From contig NZ_JBEPOH010000001.1 of NCBI RefSeq assembly GCF_040546685.1, forward strand, positions 3,844,001 through 3,908,000: a DNA stretch of 64,000 nt, read 5' to 3'. This DNA comes from Variovorax sp. OAS795 (lineage in GTDB: Bacteria > Pseudomonadota > Gammaproteobacteria > Burkholderiales > Burkholderiaceae_C). Shown one piece after another: positions 37,296 to 46,994 of this stretch (position 1 is the stretch's first letter; each line of letters opens with the position of its first letter). Both the position numbers and the translations under genes were made by a program. The notes beneath the pieces were generated by a model. That model was given only the letters and a program-made list of their open reading frames with translations, had not been told where the DNA came from and did no database searches.

Positions 37296-39045
37296 ATGGA
37301 CCACCAGCTACGATTTCATCGTGGTCGGAGCCCGGTCCGCGGGCGCGGCGCTGGTCGCACGCCTGAGCAAGACCGAACCCGCGGGTTCTGCTGCTGGAGG
37401 CCAGAGGCCGGGACAAGCACCCCTTCCTGGCCATGCCGCTCACCTTCCGCAAGGTCTTCGCCCATCCGTCCTACAGCTGGAACTACCGTTCCGAGCCCGA
37501 ACCCGCGCTGAACGGCCGCACACTCGACACCCCGCTCGGCAAGACCCTCGGCGGCACCTCATTGATCAACGCGCTGATCTGCATCCGTGGCCGTCGGCGC
37601 GCCTACGACCGGCTCGCGGAGAGCGGGCTCCAAGGCTCGGGCTACGACGACATGCTGCCGTACTTCAAGCGCATGGAGACCCACTGGCGCGGCCCGGAGC
37701 CTTTCCATGGCGGCGGCGGGCCGGTGCAGGTGACACCCATGACGCACGAGGACATGCTGTACGAACCGCTGCGCCAGGCCGCCGTCTATGCGGGCTTCGG
37801 AACGGACGGACGACCCGAACGGCGCGGTGCAGGACGGCATCAGCCGCATGGAAGCGACGATTGGCGCCGGCCGGCGTTCGAGCTCGTCGCACGCCTATGT
37901 GACGCGAGCCGCCCAGCGGCCCGACCTCACCATCCGCGTCAAGGCCCGCACGCAGCGGCTGATCCTGGAGTTCCGGCATGCCGTCGCGTCGAGTACTGCG
38001 ACGGCAATCGCGACGGCGACGGCGTGCACCAGACCTTTGCCAGCGGCGAGGTCGTCCTTTGCTCAGGCACCTACAACTCGGCCCAGCTTCTGATGCTGTC
38101 GGGCATCGGCCCGCGCCAGCATCTCGAAGCGTTGGGCATCCACTGCGTGCTCGACCTGATAGGTATGGGCCAGAATTTTTCCGAACACCCCAACCTGATC
38201 ATGGTGTTCAGGGAGAAGGGCCTTGTCAGCCTGACGAAGTGGCTGCGCTACGACCGCATCGCCACGTCCCGGGCGCGGTGGTGGCTCCGGCGCGACGGCG
38301 CGTTCGCCACCAACGGCGCCGCAGCCAACATCTTCGCTTGCACGCTGCCCGGGCAGGATCGTCCCGACATGCAGATGATCTGCATGTCGCTCAACAACAC
38401 CGCCACGCCGTGGTTCCCGGGCCTGACGCCGCAGCCGCTGTTCGGCTTCTCAATACGGGTAGTCGCATTGAACCCCGTGTCACGAGGCGTGGTTTCGCTG
38501 CGCTCGGCTGATGCACGCGACGCGCCGCGCCGCGCATCCAGTTCAACCTGCTGCAGGCGCCCCAGGACATGGCAACCATGATAAGGGGCGTGCGGCCCTG
38601 TCGCCGCATCTACGCAACCAGCCCGCAGAAGGACATGGTGGACAGCGAGTTCTTCCCCGGCAGCACGGTACAGGGCGACGCCGAACTCGCGCAGCTGATC
38701 CGGCGCCACCCGGCGCATCCGTCGCATCCTGTCGGCACCTGCAGAATGGGGCTCGATGCCCTGGCGTTGGTCGATGCCGCGCTGCGCGTGCATGGCATCG
38801 AAGGCCTGCGTGTGGCCGACGCGTCCGTGATGCCGGAGGCGCCCAGCGGCAACACCAAAGTGCCGCCCATCATGATCGGAGAGAAGGCCGCTGATCTGCT
38901 GAGGGGCCGCGGCGCGCCCGCCCCGCCGGGTAACAGGGAGGTTCGCCTGCGGCGCGCCCAGCCGGCACGCCCGCATCGGCTCAAGCCACAGCGGCTTTGG
39001 GCATGGCAACGCTGCCCTGCGCCATCGGCTCTCGGCCGAGGATGA
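37296..39045 (+). pseudogene. Broken GMC-family alcohol oxidase/dehydrogenase
   Basis: GMC homology continues through at least five frame changes: YDFIVVGARSAGAALVARL (FAD motif, second Gly lost to Arg), then LTFRKVFAHPSYSWNYRSEP and GKTLGGTSLINALICIRGRR, then SSSHAYVTRAAQRPDLTI, then VVLCSGTYNSAQLLMLSGIG, and finally HPSHPVGTCRMG and VPPIMIGEKAADLL. The C-terminal reading runs past the normal end into the opposite-strand GMC gene (end 38981). An ancestral functional gene after the reductase at 36265 is likely; sequence error is the alternative. Confidence 0.82.
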
Positions 39046-40633
39046 AGGATGCGGCCCTCTCACCGATCATCATTGCCGGCGCACTCGTGTTGCCGGCGAC
39101 AATGGTCGGCATGATCGATGCGTCGGTGACGCGCAGGCGCTCCACCCCATGCACCCGCAGCCGTGCATCGACGACCGCCTCGGCATCGCTGGAAGGTCCC
39201 ATCTTGCAGGTTCCGACCGGGTGATGCACCGTGAACAAGGTGCGGCGGATCGCCTGCGCCAGTTCCTCGTCCGAGCCAAGCGCCCGGCCAGGCAGGCGCT
39301 CGATGCCGAGGTGCTCGGCGATGGGCGCCATGGAGAGGATGCGCCGGGTCTCCCGAACGCCGGCCACCAGGGTCTGCACGTCTTCGCCGTGCTCAAGGAA
39401 CGCAGGGTGGATCAGGGGTCGGTCCGCAGGGTTCGAGGACGCCAGCGTCACCGAGCCCCGGCTTCTCGGCCGCAGCAGCGTGACGAGCAGCATGATCCCG
39501 TGCTCGCGCGGAATGGCCCGGGCGGTGTCTTTCAGGCCGGCGAGCAAGGTGACCTGCACGTCCGGCCGATCGAGCTCGGGGCGGGTCCGGAAGAGCCCTC
39601 CCCCTTCGGCCGCATTGGTCGCCAGCATGCCGCTGCGATCGAGCAGGTACTGGAAGGGGCTGGCGAGCACCCGTGGCAGGGACTGCCACGAGAGCGCGTA
39701 GGCATGGGAGCTCGGGTCCATCATCGTGACGGGTGCGCACGCGTGGTCCTGCAGGTTGCGGCCCACGCCGGGCAGGTCATGGTGCGTGCGAACACCCTGT
39801 GTTTCGAGCGCGGGCGCAGACCCGATGCCCGAGAGCATCAGCAGGTGCGGTGAGTTGATGGTGCCGCCGGCAAGGATCACTTCCTGCGCGGCGCTGATGG
39901 ATTCGCGAAGACCTTCCTTCACGACGGTCACCCCGGTCGCCGATCCATGCGAAAGGTCGATGCGTTCGACGAAACAGTCGGTGAGCACCGTCAGGTTGCG
40001 GCGCGACATCACGGGATGCAAGAAGGCCCTGGAACTCGACACGCGCGTTCCGTGGCGCTGGTTCACGTCCCAGATCCCGAAGCCGTCCTGCTCGGGTCCG
40101 TTGAAGTCGTCATTCCTGCGATGCCCGGCCGCCACCGCGGAGCCGACGAAGGCGCGGGTCAGGGGATTGACAGCGCGCGGTTGCTGAACGTCGAGTTCGC
40201 CCTCGCGCCCATGGTAGGCAGAGTCGCCGAAGAGACGTTTCTCGTGGCTCTTGAAGGCTGGGAGCACGTCGTCGAAGCCCCAGCCCTCGTTGCCTGCTGC
40301 GCGCCAGTCGTCGTAGTCGCTGCGATGCCCGCGCATGTAGACGGACCCGTTGACGGAACTGCAGCCACCGAGCATCCGGCCGCGGGGACAAGGGATTGTG
40401 CGGTTCTCGACACCGACGCCGCCCGTGAACTCGTACTGCCAGTTGTACCTGGCATGCGGCAGCAAGAAGATGTTGCCGACCGGAAGCGTTGCCTTTAGAC
40501 GAGCCGCGAAGCCCAGATCCGACGGCCCCGCCTCGATCAGTGCGACCCGCACCGCCGGGTCCGCGGAGAGACGGTTCGCGATGACGCAGCCGGCCGAGCC
40601 GCCGCCAACGATGATGTAGTCGAAGCCTTGCAT
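38981..40633 (-). CDS. GMC-family alcohol dehydrogenase (choline dehydrogenase-like)
   Basis: 550 residues, intact. FAD motif VGGGSAGCVIANRL (9-22), GMC signature 1 (GRMLGGCSSVNGSVYMRG) around 83-100, and C-terminal catalytic His-Asn pair in TVHHPVGTCKMGPSSDA and TSAPAMMIGERAA. Membrane-associated or soluble flavin enzyme oxidising a primary alcohol to an aldehyde. It ends the minus operon aldh-livK-livH-livM-livG-livF-GMC and pairs functionally with the aldehyde dehydrogenase at 45271. Confidence 0.93.
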   Translation of the reverse strand: MQGFDYIIVGGGSAGCVIANRLSADPAVRVALIEAGPSDLGFAARLKATLPVGNIFLLPHARYNWQYEFTGGVGVENRTIPCPRGRMLGGCSSVNGSVYMRGHRSDYDDWRAAGNEGWGFDDVLPAFKSHEKRLFGDSAYHGREGELDVQQPRAVNPLTRAFVGSAVAAGHRRNDDFNGPEQDGFGIWDVNQRHGTRVSSSRAFLHPVMSRRNLTVLTDCFVERIDLSHGSATGVTVVKEGLRESISAAQEVILAGGTINSPHLLMLSGIGSAPALETQGVRTHHDLPGVGRNLQDHACAPVTMMDPSSHAYALSWQSLPRVLASPFQYLLDRSGMLATNAAEGGGLFRTRPELDRPDVQVTLLAGLKDTARAIPREHGIMLLVTLLRPRSRGSVTLASSNPADRPLIHPAFLEHGEDVQTLVAGVRETRRILSMAPIAEHLGIERLPGRALGSDEELAQAIRRTLFTVHHPVGTCKMGPSSDAEAVVDARLRVHGVERLRVTDASIMPTIVAGNTSAPAMMIGERAASFILGREPMAQGSVAMPKAAVA

Positions 40634-40660
40634 TTGGTTCTGCCCAGTAAGCGGTGGAGA

Positions 40661-41362
40661 TCAGACCCCGAGATGCTCCTCCAGCACGCCTGGCCGCTGC
40701 CGGAGGTCGCTGGAAGAGGTGCGCAACGCGGGCATGCCGCGGCTCATGACGATCACGTCGCCGCAGGTGTCAAGCACCGTCTCGAGGCGCTGCTCAACGA
40801 CGATGGCCGTCAGCCCTGCCTTGCGCAGTCGCTGCAGCAGGTCCACCATCTCCTCGACGATCTTGGGCGCCAGGCCCTCGGTCGGCTCGTCGAGCAGCAG
40901 CAGGCGCGGCTGGCATACGAGCGCGCGTCCGATGGCCAGCATCTGCTGCTCGCCGCCGGAAAGTCCGCCGCCGGGTGCGTTGGCCCGCTCGGCCAGCCGC
41001 GGGAACATCTGCAGGACGTCGTCCACAGTCCAGCGCTGCTGCTTCTCCTTGTGCAGGCGCGCAGCCAGCCGCAGGTTCTCGATCACCGAGAGGCTGCGGA
41101 AGATGCCCTTGCGATCCAGCACCATTGCCACGCCGGCGCGCGCAATGTCGGACGTGGTCCAGCCCGCGACGTTCCGACCGCAGAACTTGACATGGCCTGC
41201 CGACGGTCGCACTGGGCCCGCGATTGCCTTCAGCAGCGTGGTCTTGCCCACGCCGTTGCGCCCGAGTATTCCGAGGAACTGGCCCTCGTCCAGGTCGAAG
41301 CTGATGTCTTCCAGCACGCCGAAGCGCGCGTAGCCAGCACTGAGATTGCGCACTTCAAGCAT
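40661..41362 (-). CDS. livF: Liv-type ABC transporter ATP-binding protein
   Basis: 233 residues. Walker A GRNGVGKTT (34-42), signature LSGGEQQMLAIGRAL, Walker B LLLLDEPTEGLAP, H-loop replaced as usual in LivF by VEQ. One of two ATPases of a HAAT-family importer. Overlaps livG by 8 bases. The substrate is probably the alcohol or acid handled by the neighbouring oxidases rather than branched-chain amino acids. Confidence 0.94.
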   Translation of the reverse strand: MLEVRNLSAGYARFGVLEDISFDLDEGQFLGILGRNGVGKTTLLKAIAGPVRPSAGHVKFCGRNVAGWTTSDIARAGVAMVLDRKGIFRSLSVIENLRLAARLHKEKQQRWTVDDVLQMFPRLAERANAPGGGLSGGEQQMLAIGRALVCQPRLLLLDEPTEGLAPKIVEEMVDLLQRLRKAGLTAIVVEQRLETVLDTCGDVIVMSRGMPALRTSSSDLRQRPGVLEEHLGV

Positions 41363-42110
41363 GATGCGCCCCCTTCAGATAGGCACTCTGCACACGCGCG
41401 TCGGCCTTCACCTCGACCGGGGTGCCGTCGCAGATCACGCGCCCCCGCTCGAGAACGACGACGCGGTGCGCGATGCGGTCGACCACGCTCAGGTCATGCT
41501 CCACGATCACGACCGTCAGGCCTTCCAGCAGTTCGGCCATGAGCTCCAGGATCACCGCCGTCTCGGAATGGCTCATCCCGGCGGTCGGTTCATCTAGCAG
41601 CACGATCTGTGGTTCGGTCGCGAGCGTGATGGCGAGTTCCAACTGCCGCTGCTCGCCGTACGACAGCTCGTCGGCACGCACATCGTGCGAGCGCCGAATG
41701 CTCACTCGGCGCAGCCAGCCGGCGGCCCTTTCGTTCAGCGCCGCGTCGGCACCGGCAGCCCTCCACGGATCCCAGTTCCTGGCGCCGCCGCGGCTCTGCA
41801 CGCCAAGCCGCACGTTCTCCAGCAGGCTGAGCTGCGGGAAGATGTTCGTCTTCTGGAAGCTGCGGCCGACCCCGAGACGCGCGCGCTCGCCGGGCGAGGC
41901 ACGGCTCACGTCATGGCCCTGGAGGTGGATCTGCCCCGCGCTGAGCGACAGCCGGCCGCTGACCATGTTGAGCAGCGTGGTCTTGCCCGCGCCGTTGGGG
42001 CCCAGCAATGCACAGCGCTGTCCCTTCGGCACCGTCAGATCGACGCCGTTCACGGCGCCGAAGTCGCCGAAGCGCTTGCTGACGCCTTTCAGTTCGATGG
42101 CGGGATTCAT
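41355..42110 (-). CDS. livG: Liv-type ABC transporter ATP-binding protein
   Basis: 251 residues. Walker A GPNGAGKTT (37-45), signature ELSYGEQRQLELAITLA, Walker B IVLLDEPTAGMS, and VIVEHDLSVVDRIAHR with the H-loop. LivG-type because of the insertion after Q-loop (RSFQKTNIFPQLSLLENV...). Overlaps livM by 4 bases and livF by 8, so it is tightly coupled. Confidence 0.94.
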   Translation of the reverse strand: MNPAIELKGVSKRFGDFGAVNGVDLTVPKGQRCALLGPNGAGKTTLLNMVSGRLSLSAGQIHLQGHDVSRASPGERARLGVGRSFQKTNIFPQLSLLENVRLGVQSRGGARNWDPWRAAGADAALNERAAGWLRRVSIRRSHDVRADELSYGEQRQLELAITLATEPQIVLLDEPTAGMSHSETAVILELMAELLEGLTVVIVEHDLSVVDRIAHRVVVLERGRVICDGTPVEVKADARVQSAYLKGAHHA

Positions 42111-43144
42111 GCCCTGTGCTCCTCAGGCGACGCGACGCTCTTGCGCTTGCCGATCTTCAGCATCTCCTGCATCGGTAGCCGTAGCCGGTCACGCAGGATG
42201 CGCACCAGCCCGTCGGGCGCGAAAAGCACCAGCGCGATGAACGCGAGTCCGACGAACAGCCTCCAATGGTCGGTGTAGGCCACGGCGTAATGCGACAGGC
42301 CCACGAACAGCACCGCGCCGACGATCGGCCCGAGCAGGAAGCCCGCGCCGCCCAGGATCACCATCAGGATCGCTTCGCCCGAAACGGTCCAGAACAAAGA
42401 GCCTGGACCGACGAAGCCGAACAGCGTGGCGTTCAGGTACCCGGCCAGACCGCCGATGGCGCCCGAGATGACGAAGCCGGCCAGCTTGTATTGCTGCGTG
42501 GAATAGCCCAGCACCGTCATGCGCTCCTCGTTCTCCCGGATGCCTGCGAACACGGCGCCCAGCCGCGAGCGTGAGAGCGTGTGGACGAACAGCACGACGA
42601 GCGCGAACACGGCCAGCACGAAGTAGTAGAAGCCCGCATCGGTGTTCAACGTGAGTCCCAACGGTTCCGCGATGAACTGCGGCAGCCTGGGCCGCGGGAT
42701 GCCGCTCAGGCCGTTGTGGCCTCCCGTCCAGCCGTCTTCGGCCAATGCGAGCACGTACAGGAGCTGCGCGAACGTCAGGGTGATGATGGTGAAGGTGATG
42801 TCGCGCGTCTTCAACGCGATCCAGCCGAACACGCCCGAGATCGCGGCCGTGCCGAGCACGGTGAGCGCGAGCGAGGGCAGCATCGACGGCGACATTCGCA
42901 TCAGCAGCACGGCGCCCAGGTAGCCCCCGAGTCCGTAGAAGGCGCTGAAGCCGAAGTTCACCAGCCCGAGCAGGCCGATCTGCACATACAGGCCGATGGC
43001 CATGATCGCAAAGATCAGGATGTCGGCAGTGAACTCCGTCCCCGAGCCGACCGAAATAAATGGAACGGACAGCAACGCCGCCCCTGTTGCGGCCAGAAGG
43101 CCCAGGTGCAGCCGTGTGCCCTGCTTTTTCATGTCCGCGCTCAT
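42107..43144 (-). CDS. livM: Liv-type ABC transporter permease
   Basis: 345 residues from ATG 43144, overlapping the livH stop (ATGA); the open frame further upstream is antisense to nothing and lies over livH in another phase. About eight to nine membrane segments, typical LivM region SAFYGLGGYLGAVLLMRM and the cytoplasmic EAA-like loop GYSTQQYKLAGFVISGAIGGLAG. Inner-membrane channel subunit. Confidence 0.93.
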   Translation of the reverse strand: MSADMKKQGTRLHLGLLAATGAALLSVPFISVGSGTEFTADILIFAIMAIGLYVQIGLLGLVNFGFSAFYGLGGYLGAVLLMRMSPSMLPSLALTVLGTAAISGVFGWIALKTRDITFTIITLTFAQLLYVLALAEDGWTGGHNGLSGIPRPRLPQFIAEPLGLTLNTDAGFYYFVLAVFALVVLFVHTLSRSRLGAVFAGIRENEERMTVLGYSTQQYKLAGFVISGAIGGLAGYLNATLFGFVGPGSLFWTVSGEAILMVILGGAGFLLGPIVGAVLFVGLSHYAVAYTDHWRLFVGLAFIALVLFAPDGLVRILRDRLRLPMQEMLKIGKRKSVASPEEHRA

Positions 43145-43986
43145 GTGCCCTCCGCCTTGCCCAGGAGTCCGTGCGGGCGCAGCAGCAGAACCAGCGTCAA
43201 CACCGCGTACATCACCGCCGGCGCATAGCCCGCGACCAGCACCTGCCCCACGGTGAGCGCATAGCCGATGAGCAGGCTTGCGAGCAGCGAGCCGAAGACC
43301 GATCCAAGACCGCCGATGACGACGACCACCAGGCAGGACACCAGCACGTCGTCCCCCATGCCCGGAAAGGCATTGACGATCGGGATCGCGACATACCCGG
43401 CCGCCCCGGCCAGTCCTGCGCCCGCAAGGAACACCAGGCTGAAGAGTGTCGTCACCTTCATCCCGAGCAGCTCGGACGCCTCGCGATCGTCCACCGCGGC
43501 GCGCACCGCGGCGCCCAAAGGCGTTCGCACCAAACCCAGGAAGAAGCCGATGCTCACGAGCGCACCGAAGGCGATCAGGAAGAGCCGGTAGCCCTCGATG
43601 CTGGCCCCGAGCCACTCGTACGAATGGCTCAGGAATTCCGGCCTGGGCAGGCTGCGGATCTCGCCGCCCCAGATGATGCGAACCAGTTCGTCCAACACGA
43701 AGATCAGGCCGAAGGACACCAGCATCTGCGGGAACGGCCCCCGCGCATAGAGGCGACGAAAGAGCGTGCGCTCGACCAGCCAGCCCGTAATGGCCGCCGC
43801 GATGGTCGCCACGAGGGCGCCGAGCGCGAACGACCCCGTGCGCTGCGCCACGGCAATGCCGGCGAATGCGCCGACCATGTAGAACGAGCCGTGTGCCACG
43901 TTGACCACGCGCATCAGGCCGAAACTCAGGGTCAGGCCAGCGGAGATGACGAACAGCAGCAGCCCCGCCTGCAACCCGTTCACCAA
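43141..43986 (-). CDS. livH: Liv-type ABC transporter permease
   Basis: 281 residues from GTG 43986; TTG 43989 is another possible start and no clear ribosome site is seen. LivH features: QAGLLLFVISAGLTLSFGLM, RVVNVAHGSFYMVGAF, and the loop DDREASELLGMKVTTLFSLVF. Eight hydrophobic segments. Forty bases after the binding-protein gene. Confidence 0.93.
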   Translation of the reverse strand: MVNGLQAGLLLFVISAGLTLSFGLMRVVNVAHGSFYMVGAFAGIAVAQRTGSFALGALVATIAAAITGWLVERTLFRRLYARGPFPQMLVSFGLIFVLDELVRIIWGGEIRSLPRPEFLSHSYEWLGASIEGYRLFLIAFGALVSIGFFLGLVRTPLGAAVRAAVDDREASELLGMKVTTLFSLVFLAGAGLAGAAGYVAIPIVNAFPGMGDDVLVSCLVVVVIGGLGSVFGSLLASLLIGYALTVGQVLVAGYAPAVMYAVLTLVLLLRPHGLLGKAEGT

Positions 43987-44026
43987 GTACTCGATGAGGG
44001 CTACCGGTGTTCATGCCAGGCCCCGG

Positions 44027-45229
44027 TCAGTCCCAGCTCAGCTTGCACGACGTGCCCGGATCGCGCACCTTCTCGATGGTCTCGAGCAGTTCGTGGCTGT
44101 AGGAGCCGTCGGGGCGCTTGACGACCTTGGTGATGTACATGTTCTGGACGGCGTTGTTGGTTGCCGGATCGATCTTGAAGTAGCCCCGCGGGCTGTCGAT
44201 CTCCGCCGCCAGGATGGCTTTGTGCACAGCCTGCTTGTCCGCCGTCTTGCCGTTGAGTGTGCGAACGGCCTCCACGATCAGGCGCATCGAGTCGTAGCCC
44301 GCCAGGTCGATCGGCGTCGGCGCGCGGTTGTATTTCTTCTTGTAGGCCGCGACGAAGGCCTGGTTGCGGGGAGTCGCCATGCTTTGCACGTAGATGCCGG
44401 AACCGATCACCCCGATCGCGTTGTCCTTCATCGCGTCGAAGTAGGTTTCGTCCGCGTTGCTCTGGATGCCCACCTGCCTGGGCTTGAGCTTCGCTTGCGC
44501 GTACTGGTTGATGAAGTTGACGGTGCCGCTGCCGGGGATGAAAGTCCAGACCACGTCCACCTGGTCGCCGAGCCCGCGCAGCCGGGTCAGCACGCTTGCG
44601 AAATCGGCCGTTCCCATCGCCGGCCACTGCTCGTCCACGATCACGCCTCCGGCCTTCTTGAAGCCCTCGGCGAAAGCGGCGCCCATCTGCTTGCCCGCGA
44701 CGTAGTTCGCCCCGACCATCGCCGCGCGCTTGCCCAGGTTGGCAGCCGCGTACTCGCCCAGGGGATGGTTGATCTGCCAGGTCGAGAACGACGTGCGGAC
44801 GAGGTAAGGGCTGCAAAGCTCGCGCGTGAGCTCCTCATTCGCGGCATTGGCAATCACCAGGAAGGTCTTGGAACGGTGGACCTCGTCGCGGATCGCGGCC
44901 GCGACATGCGAAGCGATCGGCCCGACCAGGAAGTCCACCTTTTCGTCCTTGACGTAGCGGCGCACGAGCTGCAGCGCCACCTTGGGATCGTTCTTGTCGT
45001 CTTCCTTGACGATGACGATCTTGCGGCCGGCCACGCTGCCGCCGGCTTCCTCGATAGCGAGGTTCATGCCGTCAAGCACCATGTTGCCGTACACGCCCAT
45101 CACCTGCGAGAACGACAGCACCGTGCCGATTTTCAAATCCTCGGCGGCAGCGGTGCCGGCTGCCGCGAGCACCAGGGTGGCGGCGGCCAAGTGCCGCACG
45201 CGGGAGAGGAAGTTGAGGGTCTTGTTCAT
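44027..45229 (-). CDS. Liv-type periplasmic substrate-binding protein
   Basis: 400 residues from ATG 45229 (AGGAGACAAAA just before). Signal peptide ending near GTAAA-ED (about residue 29). Type I periplasmic fold: KIGTVLSFSQVMGVYGNMVLDGMNLAIEEAGG, DDKNDPKVALQLVRRYV and DFLVGPIASHVAAAIRDEV. Captures the ligand for LivHMGF. Its position between an aldehyde dehydrogenase and a GMC oxidase suggests an aromatic or aliphatic alcohol/acid ligand. Confidence 0.93.
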   Translation of the reverse strand: MNKTLNFLSRVRHLAAATLVLAAAGTAAAEDLKIGTVLSFSQVMGVYGNMVLDGMNLAIEEAGGSVAGRKIVIVKEDDKNDPKVALQLVRRYVKDEKVDFLVGPIASHVAAAIRDEVHRSKTFLVIANAANEELTRELCSPYLVRTSFSTWQINHPLGEYAAANLGKRAAMVGANYVAGKQMGAAFAEGFKKAGGVIVDEQWPAMGTADFASVLTRLRGLGDQVDVVWTFIPGSGTVNFINQYAQAKLKPRQVGIQSNADETYFDAMKDNAIGVIGSGIYVQSMATPRNQAFVAAYKKKYNRAPTPIDLAGYDSMRLIVEAVRTLNGKTADKQAVHKAILAAEIDSPRGYFKIDPATNNAVQNMYITKVVKRPDGSYSHELLETIEKVRDPGTSCKLSWD

Positions 45230-45270
45230 TTTTGTCTCCTGCATGAATGTGAAACCGACGGATGCCGGGC

Positions 45271-46764
45271 TTACGAGTCCAGCTTGACCATCACGGCCTT
45301 CGTCTCGTAGTACTCCTGGATGTGCTCGTTGCCCGACTCGCGGCCGAAGCCACTCATCTTGTAGCCGCCGAACGGGACCGCCGGGTCCAGCACGTTGTAG
45401 CAATTGACCCAGACGGTTCCGGTACGCAGGCCCTTGCCGACGCGGTGCGCGGTGTTGAGGTCGCGCGTCCAGACGCCGCCGCCGAGGCCGTATTCGCTGT
45501 CGTTTCCACGGGCGATGGCCTCCTCGATGGTGTCGAAGGGCAAGGCCGTCACGACCGGACCGAAGATTTCCTCGCGGGCGATGCGCATGCCGTCATGCGC
45601 ATCGACGAACACGGTCGGCGGCACGAAGAAGCCATCGGCGAGCGGCCCTTCCGTCAGTCGCGCGCCGCCGGTGAGCGCGCGCGCGCCTTCCTGCATGCCC
45701 ACCTGCAGGTAGCCGCACACGCGGTCGAGCTGCTCGGCCGATACCAGGGGGCCCAACTGCGTCTCGGAATCCAGCGGGTCTCCCACGCGCAGCTTCTTCG
45801 CGAAATCGGCGACGCGCTCCATGAACTCGTCGTAGATCGGCCTCTGCACGAAGAGCCGCGTGCCGGCGACGCAGACCTGGCCCGAGTTCGCGAACACTGC
45901 CATCGCGGCGCCGGGCACTGCCAGGTCCATGTTGGCGTCGGCGAACACCATGTTGGCCGACTTGCCACCCAGCTCCATCGAAAGCCGCTTGAGATTACCC
46001 GCCGAGGCGCGCACGATCTTGCGGCCGACCTCGGTGGAACCGGTGAACGCGATCTTGTCCACGCCCGGGTGCTCGGCCAGCGCGGCACCGGCTTCGCCAT
46101 GGCCCGACACGACATTGAACACGCCTTCGGGAATGCCGGCTTCCATGCAGAGCTCGGCCAGCCGCAACGGCGACAACGGCGCCTGCTCCGCGGGCTTGAG
46201 CACCAGCGTACAGCCCGTGGCCAGCACGGGGCCGAGCTTCCAGATGGCCATGCCGCTCGGGCCGTTCCAGGGGTTGATCGCGCCGACCACGCCGACGGGC
46301 TCTTTCAGCGTGTAGGTCAGCGAGTCGTGAGGCATGGCCGAACTCTGGATGGTTTCTCCATGCGTGGAGGTCGCCAGGCCGGCGTAGTAGCGCAGCAGCG
46401 CGACTGCGCGCGTACGGTTGGCCATCGTCCGTGTGATCGGGTTGCCCAGGTCCAGGGTGTCCAGCATCGCCAGCTCGTCGTAATGCTGATCGACCAGGTC
46501 GGCCAAGCGCAGCATGGACGCCTGGCGCTGCGCGGGCCGCCACTTGCTCCAGGGCCCTTCGAACGCCCGGCGGGCCGCCCTGACTGCAAGGTCGATGTCC
46601 TCGGCGCCGCCATCCGCCACTTCGGCCAGCACCTTGCCGGTGGCCGGGTTGATGGTCTGGAAGGTCTTGCCGGAACGTGCCGGCTCGTGCCTGCCATTGA
46701 TGAACAAATGCTTGGGGCCCTGCCCCAGGAAGGCGGGAAGCGGCCTTTGGATCTTGTCTTGCAT
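45271..46764 (-). CDS. Aldehyde dehydrogenase
   Basis: 497 residues from ATG 46764. NAD-binding GSTEVG (242-247), INPWNGP (163-169), catalytic Glu264 (MELGGKSAN) and nucleophile Cys298 (NSGQVCVAG). ALDH class of betaine/aromatic aldehyde dehydrogenases. Converts the aldehyde made by the GMC enzyme to the acid. First gene of the seven-gene minus operon; a FadR-type palindrome lies about 107 bases upstream. Confidence 0.95.
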   Translation of the reverse strand: MQDKIQRPLPAFLGQGPKHLFINGRHEPARSGKTFQTINPATGKVLAEVADGGAEDIDLAVRAARRAFEGPWSKWRPAQRQASMLRLADLVDQHYDELAMLDTLDLGNPITRTMANRTRAVALLRYYAGLATSTHGETIQSSAMPHDSLTYTLKEPVGVVGAINPWNGPSGMAIWKLGPVLATGCTLVLKPAEQAPLSPLRLAELCMEAGIPEGVFNVVSGHGEAGAALAEHPGVDKIAFTGSTEVGRKIVRASAGNLKRLSMELGGKSANMVFADANMDLAVPGAAMAVFANSGQVCVAGTRLFVQRPIYDEFMERVADFAKKLRVGDPLDSETQLGPLVSAEQLDRVCGYLQVGMQEGARALTGGARLTEGPLADGFFVPPTVFVDAHDGMRIAREEIFGPVVTALPFDTIEEAIARGNDSEYGLGGGVWTRDLNTAHRVGKGLRTGTVWVNCYNVLDPAVPFGGYKMSGFGRESGNEHIQEYYETKAVMVKLDS

Positions 46765-46870
46765 GATGTGGGTTCCTGATGAATGGCTGAGCACGCGCTG
46801 GCGCGCGCACCACGGCTGGCTCTTTTGGTCTCTGCTAGTCGCTGTGGCACCGTCATAAGGCGGCGCTATT

Positions 46871-46881
46871 TGGTCTGACCA
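46871..46881. promoter_or_regulatory. FadR/PdhR-type operator
   Basis: TGGTCTGACCA within ATTTGGTCTGACCAATG, matching the extended PdhR/FadR consensus. It is upstream of the aldehyde dehydrogenase operon and resembles the tandem sites at 28746-28770. Nothing else is seen in the gap 46765-46994. Confidence 0.65.
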
Positions 46882-46994
46882 ATGTAGGCCTGGGCGCCCG
46901 ATCACCGCATTCAAAACGTCGGTGGGCTATTCAGAAAACGGAAGTCCGGCTCCCGTCCTGCTGATGGCGCAGTGCGCCCAGCGGGGGCCAAGCG

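Noticed and set aside
43145..44014. Upstream extension of the first livM frame across livH
   Set aside because: Same reason: livH carries the membrane protein signal in its own frame.
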